Positions 1 through 7,475 of a stretch of 64,000 bases of DNA are shown here, piece by piece. A program made the translations under genes and the position numbers. The stretch comes from Haloarcula salinisoli (GTDB taxonomy: Archaea; Halobacteriota; Halobacteria; Halobacteriales; Haloarculaceae): positions 820,052 through 884,051 of the forward strand of contig NZ_RKLQ01000002.1 of the NCBI RefSeq assembly GCF_019599405.1. The letters are read 5' to 3'. Each line of letters begins with the position of its first letter. The first letter of the stretch is position 1. Under the pieces are notes generated by a model. That model had not been told where the DNA came from and did not search any database. It was given only the letters and a program-made list of their open reading frames with translations.

Positions 1-110
1 TATCTATTCAGTGACAGGAGCACCCATCCGATTACAGGAACCGGTGGCCCTGCCGCTGCCGCGAGACGCGAACGAACAGTTTCAAGCGCGCCCTCGCTGT
101 AGCGCCAATC

Positions 111-1412
111 ATGTACGACTCTGTCAAGGGATTTCGTGACTTCTACCCCGAGGAGATGGGTTCGCGGCGCTGGGCGATGGACACTATCGAGGACACCGCC
201 CAGCGCTACGGCTTCCGGGAGATAGGGACGCCGGCTCTGGAGCCGACCGAGATGTACACCGACAAGAGTGGCGAGGAGATCGTCGAGGAACTGTACAGCT
301 TCGAGGACAAGGGCGGCCGCGAGGTGGCGCTGACCCCAGAACTCACGCCGACGGTCGCGCGCATGATGGTCGCCAAGCAACAGGAGCTCCAGAAGCCCAT
401 CAAGTGGGTGTCGACGCGGCCGTTCTGGCGCTACGAGCAGGTCCAGCAGGGCCGGTTCCGGGAGTTCTACCAGACAAACGTCGACATCTTCGGCTCCAGC
501 GAGCCCGACGCCGACGCCGAGATTCTGGCCGTCGCCGTCGATATGCTCGACGACCTCGGGCTCGACAACGACGATTTCGAGATTCGGGTCTCCCACCGGG
601 ACATTCTCTCGGGCCTGCTCGAATCGTTCGACGCCGACGTCGACACTCGCGAGGCCATCCGCGCCGTCGACAAGCGCGCGAAGGTCGACCGCGACGAGTA
701 TCTCGACGCGCTGTACGAGGCCGGGCTCAGCTACGACGACGCCGAGGCGTTCGACGACCTGCTGGAAACCGGCGAGGACGACCTCGACACGCTCGCCGAC
801 CGGTCCGAGACCGTGGCCGACGCCACCGAGAACCTCCGTGCGGTGCTCGCGGCTGCCGACGACTTCGGCGTCCGGGACCAGCTCACACTCTCGCTGTCGA
901 CCGCGCGCGGACTGGACTACTACACCGGCGTCGTCTTCGAGTGCTTCGACGCGACGGGCGAGGTCTCTCGCTCCGTCTTCGGCGGCGGTCGCTACGACGA
1001 CCTCATCGAGGGCTTCGGCGGCCAGCCGACGCCCGCCGTAGGCTTCGCCCCGGGTCACGCCACCCTGCAGCTGCTGTGTGAACGGGCCGGCGTCTGGCCC
1101 GAGGAAGCGCTCGAAACAGATTACTACGTCCTGCAGGTGGGCGACACGCGGTCCACGGCCGCCCGCATCGCCCGTGACCTGCGCGAGCAGGGCCACGTCG
1201 TCGAGACCGATATCGCCGACCGCTCCTTTGGCGCACAGATGGGCTATGCCGACAACGTCAACGCCGAGACGGTCGTCATCGTCGGCGAGCGCGACCTCGA
1301 GGACGACGAGATAACCCTGAAGGAGATGGACGACGGCGAGCAGGTTGCCGTTCCCGTCGACGAGTTCCCGGGCGACCGCGACCGGCCGACGTTCGAGGAC
1401 TTCGCCGAGTGA
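111..1412 (+). CDS. hisS: Histidine--tRNA ligase
   Basis: Charges tRNA(His) with histidine in the cytoplasm. The 433-residue protein is a full-length class II synthetase: motif 2 is visible around residues 105-125 (RPFWRYEQVQQGRFREFYQ), the histidine-specific segment GLDYYTGVVFE near residue 265, and motif 3-like GGGRYDDL followed by AVGFAPG near residues 290-315. The C-terminal 100 residues fit the anticodon-binding domain. The ATG at 111 starts directly with the conserved MYDSVKGFRDFYPEE. A short T-rich stretch (CTTTTTC) follows the stop at about 1421 and could end transcription. It is a single-gene unit on the plus strand. Identification is secure. Confidence 0.97.
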   Translation: MYDSVKGFRDFYPEEMGSRRWAMDTIEDTAQRYGFREIGTPALEPTEMYTDKSGEEIVEELYSFEDKGGREVALTPELTPTVARMMVAKQQELQKPIKWVSTRPFWRYEQVQQGRFREFYQTNVDIFGSSEPDADAEILAVAVDMLDDLGLDNDDFEIRVSHRDILSGLLESFDADVDTREAIRAVDKRAKVDRDEYLDALYEAGLSYDDAEAFDDLLETGEDDLDTLADRSETVADATENLRAVLAAADDFGVRDQLTLSLSTARGLDYYTGVVFECFDATGEVSRSVFGGGRYDDLIEGFGGQPTPAVGFAPGHATLQLLCERAGVWPEEALETDYYVLQVGDTRSTAARIARDLREQGHVVETDIADRSFGAQMGYADNVNAETVVIVGERDLEDDEITLKEMDDGEQVAVPVDEFPGDRDRPTFEDFAE

Positions 1413-1451
1413 CGGCCTAGCTTTTTCAGCCTAACGTCGCTCTATTGACAT

Positions 1452-1841
1452 ATGTTCCCGTCCCTCGGGACGTGGCGGCTCGCCGCCGCCGTCACGGTCC
1501 TCTCGTATGGACTCACTGTCCTGCTCGGGCTCTTCGGACTCCCACGGCTCGCTGGGGCGCTGTTCGTCGTCGGCTTCCTGATCGGCACGCCGCTCGTCCT
1601 GATACTCGGGACGGCGTCTTCAGCGGACGAATCGTCCGAGATGGAGTCCGCCCCGCTCGAAACAGCGGACGAGAGGGCGGCGACCACGGCCGACACGCCG
1701 ATAGCTGCCCTCCGCCGACGATACGCCCGGGGAGAACTGACCGACGAGGAGTTCGAACGACGGCTCGAACGGCTGGTCGAGACCGAACGGCTGGTCGAGA
1801 CCGAACGGCTGGCCGACCGCGAACCCGAACTGGAGTCCTAG
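1452..1841 (+). CDS. SHOCT-domain small membrane protein
   Basis: 129 residues. Two hydrophobic segments (about residues 8-28 and 33-52) are followed by a polar linker and a C-terminal SHOCT-type helix-turn-helix (IAALRRRYARGELTDEEFERR). SHOCT is a short oligomerisation domain found at the C-termini of many prokaryotic membrane proteins; the exact function is unknown. Odd detail: the segment LVETER is duplicated in tandem just before the end, matched by a repeated ctggtcgagaccgaacgg in the DNA, a recent small duplication. The stop overlaps, on the other strand, the stop of a broken acetyltransferase fragment. Confidence 0.8.
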   Translation: MFPSLGTWRLAAAVTVLSYGLTVLLGLFGLPRLAGALFVVGFLIGTPLVLILGTASSADESSEMESAPLETADERAATTADTPIAALRRRYARGELTDEEFERRLERLVETERLVETERLADREPELES

Positions 1842-1940
1842 AGGCCCCGCTGCATCTCGATTTCGACGTGTTCGCGCAGGCGGGTCTCGAAGCCCACCGA
1901 GCGGTAGACGCCCATTGCGACGTGGTTGTGCTGGGAGACG
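1838..1940 (-). pseudogene. Remnant of GNAT acetyltransferase 3' end
   Basis: About 88 nt (1853-1940) match 3956-4043, the 3' end of the intact GNAT gene, with about five mismatches by eye. Read on the minus strand in frame, the fragment encodes VSQHNHVAMGVYRSVGFE and continues to EIEM, then four new residues and a TAG at 1838-1840. Compared with the intact protein only two residues change (R to H and R to G). Nothing upstream of 1940 resembles the rest of the gene. It is either a partial duplication or the last piece of a decayed paralogue. Confidence 0.75.
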
Positions 1941-2021
1941 CTCGGATATGGCCGCCTGGCCACGGGCGGTGTGGGAACTTTTATTACGGTTCACGGGAGG
2001 TTTGTAGCAACCGCACATGTC

Positions 2022-3086
2022 ATGGGGGATGCGGACGGCGTGACGATTCCCATCGAGCAGCTCCGAGCGGCGGGACTGGGCCCACAGGTCGAACGCCTCT
2101 CGACGGCTGTCGCGGAGTATCTCGACGCGGACAAGACGCTGGACCGGGTGGACTCGAACGTCGCCGTCATCTCGGACCCGTTCGGCGGCCGGGCCGCCCT
2201 GCTGGAGTACGCCGCCGAGTTGCTCGGTGACCGGGCTCGTCGGTACTCGATATCGGGTATCGCCGACGGTGAGGACTTACCCGAAATCGAGGGCGAGCGC
2301 GCGCTCATCCTGGAGGGGTGTCACTATCTCTATCGCCGCGATATCGACGGGTTCGACCGGCTCGAGGCGTTTCTGGAGCGGCTCGCGATGACGAACACGC
2401 TCGTCATCACGGGGTGGAACCGGTACAGCTGGCAGTATCTGACCGCGGTCCAGCGCATCGACGAGGCGTTCCCGCTCTCGATTACCCTCCCCCCGCTTGA
2501 CGCCGAACAGATAGAGTCGGTCATCCGCGCCCACGACGATGGGCCCTACCCCGACTACGTCGACACCGGCGAGGCCGGCCGTATCAAGACGCTGGACCTC
2601 GTCCGCCACGACGTATCGCTGCCCGGCGACCGTGCCCTGTCGGTCCCGCTGGTGCGGCCGAACCTCTCCTGGCTGGTCTCGTGGTCCATCTGGGACGACG
2701 CCGAGAGCATCGAGGCGGTCGTCTTCGAGAAGCTCCGCCGGCTCTCGAACGGCACGCCCGGCATCGCGACGTCGCTGTGGGACCGGTGTGTCAACGAGGG
2801 GATGGACGGGCGGACCATCGCGCCGGCGTATATCGACGACCCGGTGGAGGACTGTCACCGTATCTCCGACGACGCGGCGTTCCTGCTCTGGCTCGTCGTC
2901 GCTCTGGAGGGCGTCGAGCGGGCGCAGCTGGCCGATATGCTCGACCAGGAGGCTATCGGTACCGAGATTCAGACGCTGGCCAACAAGGGTATCGTCCGCG
3001 TCGAGGGGACCGAAGTCAGGTTACAGCCGCTTGGGCTCCATCCTGCGGTCGAGGAGCTGCACCGACGGGGGTTGGTCTGGCCGTGA
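2022..3086 (+). CDS. Degenerate P-loop ATPase-like protein with winged-helix C-terminus
   Basis: 354 residues from the ATG at 2022; an upstream in-frame start at 1926 would run through the acetyltransferase remnant and is unlikely. Seen: a glycine-rich strand-loop (VISDPFGGRAALLE, residues about 45-60) where a Walker A would sit but without the GK[ST], a hydrophobic strand ending in acid (ALILEGCHYLY) resembling Walker B, then a sensor-like segment TLVITGWNRYSW. The last 80 residues (AFLLWLVVALEGVERAQLADMLDQE...) look like a winged helix. Inferred to be an inactive AAA/STAND-like protein. Its stop overlaps a GTG start of the mscS gene, so the two are probably co-translated. Confidence 0.6.
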   Translation: MGDADGVTIPIEQLRAAGLGPQVERLSTAVAEYLDADKTLDRVDSNVAVISDPFGGRAALLEYAAELLGDRARRYSISGIADGEDLPEIEGERALILEGCHYLYRRDIDGFDRLEAFLERLAMTNTLVITGWNRYSWQYLTAVQRIDEAFPLSITLPPLDAEQIESVIRAHDDGPYPDYVDTGEAGRIKTLDLVRHDVSLPGDRALSVPLVRPNLSWLVSWSIWDDAESIEAVVFEKLRRLSNGTPGIATSLWDRCVNEGMDGRTIAPAYIDDPVEDCHRISDDAAFLLWLVVALEGVERAQLADMLDQEAIGTEIQTLANKGIVRVEGTEVRLQPLGLHPAVEELHRRGLVWP

Positions 3087-3922
3087 GTCGGATGGCCCAG
3101 GTCGCGACCGAGGCGAGTGTCACCGACGGCCCGTCGCTCGACCCGGGGACGGTGGTCTCGGCACTCCTCGTGCTCGTCGTCGCCTACGCCACCGGGCGAG
3201 TCCTGAGCGCCGGTCTGACGGCGGTCGCCGACCGGCTCGCACAGCATCGCTTCCGCGTGACGCTGTTGATTCCGTTGTTGAAGTTCACGGTCTATGGCAC
3301 GGCGCTGTATATCATCGTGACGACGCTGTTCGAGCTGACGAGCGCCCAGCTCGTGGCCTTTTCGGGCCTGCTGGGTGCCGCTATCGGGCTGGGCCTGAAG
3401 GACCTGCTCGCGGACATCGTCGGCGGGCTCATCCTCGTCGTCGAACAGCCCTACCAGGTCGGCGACAAGGTCGCTATCGGGGACCACTACGGCGAGATAA
3501 CCGATATCGGGCTGCGGTCGACACAGCTGATGACACCGAACGACACCGTCGTGGTCGTGCCGAACTTCACGTTCCTGAACGACGCGGTGGCAAACGCCAA
3601 CGACAGCGCGGCCGAGATGCTCGTCGTCGTGGAGTTCTACATCGACGTCGACGCCGACGCCGACCGGGCCAGAGACATCGTCGAGGACGCGTTGTTGACC
3701 TCCCCGTACGTTCGGGTCTCGCCGGAACACCGGTACACCGTGCTGGTCGGCGACGACCACTACTACCGGACGCTGACGGGCAAGGCCTACGTCACCGACC
3801 TGCGCAACGAGTACCCGTTCAAGACCGACGTGACCGAACGGGTACTGGATGCCTTCGCCCGGGAGGGTATCGAGTCGCCGAAGGTGCCCGCGGGTGGCGG
3901 ACAGGAACTCCCCGGCGAGTGA
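3083..3922 (+). CDS. mscS: MscS-family mechanosensitive channel
   Basis: About 279 residues. Three hydrophobic segments precede the pore-lining helix rich in Gly and Ala (GLLGAAIGLGLKDLLADIVGG), followed by the beta domain (EQPYQVGDKVAIGDHYGEI, then DTVVVVPNFTFLNDAV), the hallmark order of MscS. It opens under membrane tension to release solutes during hypo-osmotic shock, relevant to a halophile. The start is either GTG 3083, overlapping the previous stop as GTGA, or ATG 3092; either makes a two-gene operon with the ATPase-like gene. Confidence 0.92.
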   Translation: MSRMAQVATEASVTDGPSLDPGTVVSALLVLVVAYATGRVLSAGLTAVADRLAQHRFRVTLLIPLLKFTVYGTALYIIVTTLFELTSAQLVAFSGLLGAAIGLGLKDLLADIVGGLILVVEQPYQVGDKVAIGDHYGEITDIGLRSTQLMTPNDTVVVVPNFTFLNDAVANANDSAAEMLVVVEFYIDVDADADRARDIVEDALLTSPYVRVSPEHRYTVLVGDDHYYRTLTGKAYVTDLRNEYPFKTDVTERVLDAFAREGIESPKVPAGGGQELPGE

Positions 3923-3940
3923 TACTGCCGGCAAGAGGAG

Positions 3941-4450
3941 CTACAGGTCCAGTTCCATCTCGATTTCCACGTGTTCACGCAGGCGGGTCTCGAAGCCCAC
4001 CGAGCGGTAGACGCGCATCGCGACGTGGTTGCGCTGGGAGACGGCCAGCCAGACGTGTTCGAGGCCTTCCTCCTGGCCGTGGCCCAGCAGTACTTTGATG
4101 AGCTCCGTCCCGATGCCCGCCGACTGGTAGTCGGGGTGGACGAAGATGGCCAGCTCCGCGCTTTCGTCCTCGACTGGCATCAACACGGCGTGGCCTACCA
4201 GCCGGTCGTCGTGCCACACGACGACGTTGAGACCCTCGTCCAGCAGGTCAGTGACCCACTCGCGGATGGCGGGCTCCTTTCGGGGCGGGACCCCCTGTGA
4301 CCGGGAGTCCGCGTCGAAGTCGGTGTACATCGACACCAGCGGCTCGGCCTCGCCGTCGTAGGCCGCCATCCGGACCGTTCGACTCTCGCCGTCGGTAAAC
4401 TCATGTGGGGGACGGGGAAACTGGCGGCTGTCCTCGGCGGATGATGCCAT
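3941..4450 (-). CDS. GNAT-family N-acetyltransferase
   Basis: 169 residues from the ATG at 4450 (MASSAEDSRQF). The acetyl-CoA-binding motif is visible: LAIFVHPDYQSAGIGTELIKVLL (motif A, with the Q-x-x-G-x-G-like QSAGIG), followed by HVWLAVSQRNHVAMRVYRSVGFE (motif B). Such enzymes transfer acetyl from acetyl-CoA to a small molecule, peptide or protein; the substrate cannot be read from sequence. The gene converges on mscS with an 18-nt gap. A near-identical copy of its last 88 nt lies at 1853-1940. Confidence 0.88.
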   Translation of the reverse strand: MASSAEDSRQFPRPPHEFTDGESRTVRMAAYDGEAEPLVSMYTDFDADSRSQGVPPRKEPAIREWVTDLLDEGLNVVVWHDDRLVGHAVLMPVEDESAELAIFVHPDYQSAGIGTELIKVLLGHGQEEGLEHVWLAVSQRNHVAMRVYRSVGFETRLREHVEIEMELDL

Positions 4451-4607
4451 TCTATTGCCAGCTACGGCCCCGAGTCCCCTAAACCCCGCTACTATCCTCG
4501 CCCCGTGAGAACCGGTCCGGTCCGCCCGGCTGTGGCCCACTCGTCGGCTCACAGCGGACGGAAACAAAGTCGGGGCTCACAAGTGCAAGCTCGTCAAATA
4601 CCGCGCC

Positions 4608-5408
4608 ATGCGCGCCTACCGGGTCGCCTACGACGGCCGGCCCTACAGCGGGTTCCAGCGCCAGCCCGACGTGCCGACCGTCGAAGGAGCGCTCCTTGCT
4701 GGCCTGGCCCGACTGAGCGTCTGTGAGCGTGATGCGATCCCCGAGGGCTACGCGGCGGCTGGTCGCACCGACGCCGGCGTCTCGGCGGTCGCACAGACGG
4801 TCGCCTTCGAGGCGCCCGACTGGCTCACGCCGTCTGCGTTCAACAGCGAACTCCCCGCCGACGTCTGCGCCTGGGCGAGCGCCGACGTGCCCGAGGACTT
4901 TCACGCGACCCACGAGGCCAGGGAGCGACGCTACACCTACTTCCTGCACGCACCGGAGGCCGACGACGACCTGGCAACCGAGACGCTCGAGGCCCTCTGT
5001 GGTCGTCACGACTACCACAACCTGACGCCCGACGACGACGGGACGGTCCGGGAGCTGCGTGGGCGTGTCGAGCGGGACGGCGATACGCTGGTCGTCCGGT
5101 TTCGGGCCGGCGGCTTCGCCCGGCAGCTGGTCCGCCGGGTCGTCGGCCTGCTCGACGAGATTCTCCGTGGCGAATCCTCACGCTCGAAAGTCGAGCGGGT
5201 CTTTGCTGCGAAGCCGTTGCCGGGTCCCGAGGGAGTCGCGCCGGCCCCGGCCTATCCGCTGGTGCTTTCGGGGGTGGACTACCCGGATGTGCTGTTCGAG
5301 ACCGACGACGAGGCGGTCGAGACCGCCCGCTCGGTGTTCGAGGACCTGCATGTCGAACGCCAGACAGCGGCGCGGGTCGCTGGGTGTGTGGTGTCGGGGC
5401 TGGAATAG
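4608..5408 (+). CDS. truA: tRNA pseudouridine synthase A
   Basis: 266 residues. Catalytic motif AAGRTDAGVSA at about residues 46-56 carries the conserved Asp; the start MRAYRVAYDGRPYSGFQRQP is the typical TruA N-terminus, and RFRAGGFARQLVRRVVGLL near residue 165 is the conserved C-terminal motif. It isomerises uridines in the anticodon arm (positions 38-40) of many tRNAs. Plus strand, probably monocistronic: the acetyltransferase diverges upstream and a separate promoter follows. Confidence 0.95.
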   Translation: MRAYRVAYDGRPYSGFQRQPDVPTVEGALLAGLARLSVCERDAIPEGYAAAGRTDAGVSAVAQTVAFEAPDWLTPSAFNSELPADVCAWASADVPEDFHATHEARERRYTYFLHAPEADDDLATETLEALCGRHDYHNLTPDDDGTVRELRGRVERDGDTLVVRFRAGGFARQLVRRVVGLLDEILRGESSRSKVERVFAAKPLPGPEGVAPAPAYPLVLSGVDYPDVLFETDDEAVETARSVFEDLHVERQTAARVAGCVVSGLE

Positions 5409-5471
5409 CCCGCCGTCGGTGGCGATGTGACACAGCGGGTCAGACGTCGATTCAAGCCGGATGATACCCGG

Positions 5472-5504
5472 TTCGCGGCCGCGAAATCCGGCCGCGTTTT
5501 TATA
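5472..5504 (+). promoter_or_regulatory. Palindromic element and TATA box of the winged-helix gene
   Basis: A perfect 14-bp palindrome TTCGCGGCCGCGAA lies at 5472-5485 and continues as ATC. TTTATA begins at 5499, exactly 27 nt after the palindrome starts, and the GTG start is at 5532, 33 nt after TTTATA. The same element with the same 27-nt spacing occurs before the gene at 6265. Position just upstream of the TATA/BRE suggests an activator or BRE-overlapping repressor site; the encoded winged-helix protein is the obvious candidate binder (inference). Confidence 0.65.
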
Positions 5505-5531
5505 CTCTCCCCATCGTTGTCCCAACCTACC

Positions 5532-6104
5532 GTGTCCGAGCTTCCGAACTGGATCGACAACCGGCTCGACCGGAATCTCGACAACGCACTCACACAGGAG
5601 CACGTCGTCGAGACGATGGTCACGTCGGAGCGTCCCTTCTTTTCGGCCAGGCAGCTCCAGGCTCGTGTCAAACCGGACGTGAGCAAAGCGACCGTCCGGA
5701 ACCGGCTGAACGAGCTACAGGAGATCGACATCGTCGCCGCAGAGACGTATCCCGATTCGGTCACCCTGTACTACATCAACTACCAGGAGTCGGACTGGCC
5801 GCTGTCCCCGGAAGGGAAAGACGCCCTCGCCGCCGAAGCCCCGCACGATCGGCTCTCCATCGGCTTTCTCACGGTCTCGGACACGGCAGGGTTCCGGGTG
5901 TTCGTGCTCACTGGGTTGTTGTTGACGGCGCTTGTCAGTAGCGTCGTGAGCATCGTCATCATCGGACTCGTCCAGGACGGCGGGGGGCTCGTGGAACCGG
6001 CCGGCAGCGTCCTGGCGGCCGGCGGAATGGCTATCGGCGTCACGGCCCTCCAGCTACTACTTGCGACGCTCCTTCTCTTCGCCGGCGAGCGTCTCGTCCG
6101 GTAG
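5532..6104 (+). CDS. Winged-helix regulator with two C-terminal membrane segments
   Basis: 190 residues from a leaderless GTG at 5532 (VSELPNWIDNRLDRN); the frame is open back to 5427 but the TATA box at about 5499 places the transcript start near 5532. N-terminal 90 residues resemble a winged helix: SARQLQARVKPDVSKATVRN as helix-turn-helix, then LQEIDIVAAETYPDSVTLYY as the wing. Two hydrophobic helices follow (about residues 118-143 and 155-188). This gives a membrane-anchored transcription regulator. It probably controls its own promoter and that of the gene at 6265, which share a palindrome. Confidence 0.72.
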   Translation: MSELPNWIDNRLDRNLDNALTQEHVVETMVTSERPFFSARQLQARVKPDVSKATVRNRLNELQEIDIVAAETYPDSVTLYYINYQESDWPLSPEGKDALAAEAPHDRLSIGFLTVSDTAGFRVFVLTGLLLTALVSSVVSIVIIGLVQDGGGLVEPAGSVLAAGGMAIGVTALQLLLATLLLFAGERLVR

Positions 6105-6206
6105 CGACGCTGGGAGCCACCAGCCGTGATTGGCCCGTCGGCCGACTGAACGCTTGCCGGGTCACCTTTGACCCCATCCGGGCCGTTTTCCGGGTGCGAA
6201 TAGCCG

Positions 6207-6240
6207 TTTCGTGGCCGCGAAATCGACTTCTATATTTATA
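6207..6240 (+). promoter_or_regulatory. Second copy of palindromic element with TATA box
   Basis: TTTCGTGGCCGCGAAA at 6207-6222 is the 5472 element with one arm changed, and GGCCGCGAAATC is shared base for base. TTTATA begins at 6235, again 27 nt from the TTCG start at 6208, and the ATG at 6265 is 30 nt further. The region between the two genes otherwise has no feature. Confidence 0.65.
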
Positions 6241-6264
6241 ATCGGCCCTGCCGAACCCGAAATT

Positions 6265-6540
6265 ATGGCGCTCCCACTACAGGCAGGAAGCCCGGTCAAC
6301 GTGGAACTGTTCATCATCCTGGGGATAATGGTCATAACGTTCGTCGTTAATCTGGGTGTCTCCGTCTGGATATACCGCGATGCGAAACGACGCGATATCA
6401 GTCACGCGTTCGCGTGGGGTGCGGGGTCGTTTCTCACCGGGTTCCTCGGGGGTATCACAGCGGTCGTCATCTGGGCGCTCTACTTTTTCGTGCGCGACGA
6501 GTATGCGTCCGGCGGCCCGTCGGTGCGGGAGGGGACCTGA
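6265..6540 (+). CDS. Small two-helix membrane protein
   Basis: 91 residues from a leaderless ATG at 6265 (MALPLQAGSPVNVELF); the in-frame start at 6211 lies upstream of the TATA box. Two hydrophobic helices (about residues 12-32 and 45-70) flank a basic loop VWIYRDAKRRDISHAF, a pattern seen in many two-helix haloarchaeal membrane proteins. Function unknown. The next gene begins 2 nt after its stop, so they form an operon, and its promoter carries the same palindrome as the preceding regulator gene. Confidence 0.65.
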   Translation: MALPLQAGSPVNVELFIILGIMVITFVVNLGVSVWIYRDAKRRDISHAFAWGAGSFLTGFLGGITAVVIWALYFFVRDEYASGGPSVREGT

Positions 6541-6542
6541 GG

Positions 6543-7400
6543 GTGCTCGCGCAGCTGAAACGCGGCATCCGCATGGTGGGCCAGGCGCTCGTAGTCCTGC
6601 GGCACAACCCGAAGCTGCTGGTATTTCCGCTGATAGCCGGAATCAGCTCGCTGCTCTTCCTCGGGCTACTACTCGGTTCGACGTTCGGCGTGCTCGTCGG
6701 CATCGAGGGACTCGAAGCCTTCGAGACCCGCTCCGGGTTCCTGGCGACGATTAGCGGGAATCCTGTCGTCACCGTCCCCGCTCTCTTCCTGGGCTATCTG
6801 GGAACGACGTTCGTCTCGGTGTTTTTCACCGGTGCGCTGGTCGCCGAATCCCGGTACGCCTTAGCCGACGAACCCGTGAACCTGAGACGCGGGATGGCGC
6901 GGGCCTGGACCGCCAAGTACGACCTGCTGGCCTGGGCAGTGATCGCCGCGACGGTCGGGATTATCATCGACGCGATAGAGAGCTCGGACAATCCAGTATC
7001 GAAGGTTTTCACGGTGGTGTTCGGGGCCGTCTGGACCGTTATGACGTTTTTCATCGTTCCGGTCGCCGTGCTGGATCCCCAGCAGTCGCTACGGGGCATG
7101 TTCAGGCGAAGTGGGCAGGTGTTCAGAGAGAACGTCGGTGAGACAGTGATCGGACTCGGTGCGCCCCGAGCGGTCGGGTTCGGCATCTTCGTCCTGGCGA
7201 ACCTGCTGGCGTTCGGACTGAGCGAAATCACGCCCAGTCCACTGGTGTACGCCCCGATTCTCGTCGCCGGAGCGGTGCTCTCGCAACTGGTCTCGACGAC
7301 GCTCCGGGGCATCCTCAAGACGGTGGTGTACGTCTACGCGACGGCGGGGCGGATGCCCGCGGAGTTCGATGCTGGGGATCTCGACCCGTTGCTGTCGTAA
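6543..7400 (+). CDS. DUF6159-like polytopic membrane protein
   Basis: 285 residues from GTG 6543, 2 nt after the previous stop. The N-terminus VLAQLKRGIRMVGQALVVLRHNPKLLVFPLIAGIS resembles DUF6159 proteins (short amphipathic stretch, then a helix after the LLVFPLI motif). About five or six hydrophobic helices follow, with a loop MARAWTAKYDLLAWAV in the middle. It is probably cytoplasmic-membrane located; no catalytic motif is visible. Cotranscription with the 91-residue protein under the palindrome-bearing promoter suggests one membrane-associated function. Confidence 0.7.
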   Translation: MLAQLKRGIRMVGQALVVLRHNPKLLVFPLIAGISSLLFLGLLLGSTFGVLVGIEGLEAFETRSGFLATISGNPVVTVPALFLGYLGTTFVSVFFTGALVAESRYALADEPVNLRRGMARAWTAKYDLLAWAVIAATVGIIIDAIESSDNPVSKVFTVVFGAVWTVMTFFIVPVAVLDPQQSLRGMFRRSGQVFRENVGETVIGLGAPRAVGFGIFVLANLLAFGLSEITPSPLVYAPILVAGAVLSQLVSTTLRGILKTVVYVYATAGRMPAEFDAGDLDPLLS

Positions 7401-7475
7401 TCGACTGCTTCCACCCGCCCGGGTCGACTACAGCCCGGAAAGGCTTACTTCGGCGGCTTTCCTACCCCGAAGCAC

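Noticed and set aside
3083-4098. Long open frame overlapping mscS in another frame
   Set aside because: Arg/Pro-rich shadow translation of a real gene, typical of GC-rich DNA.
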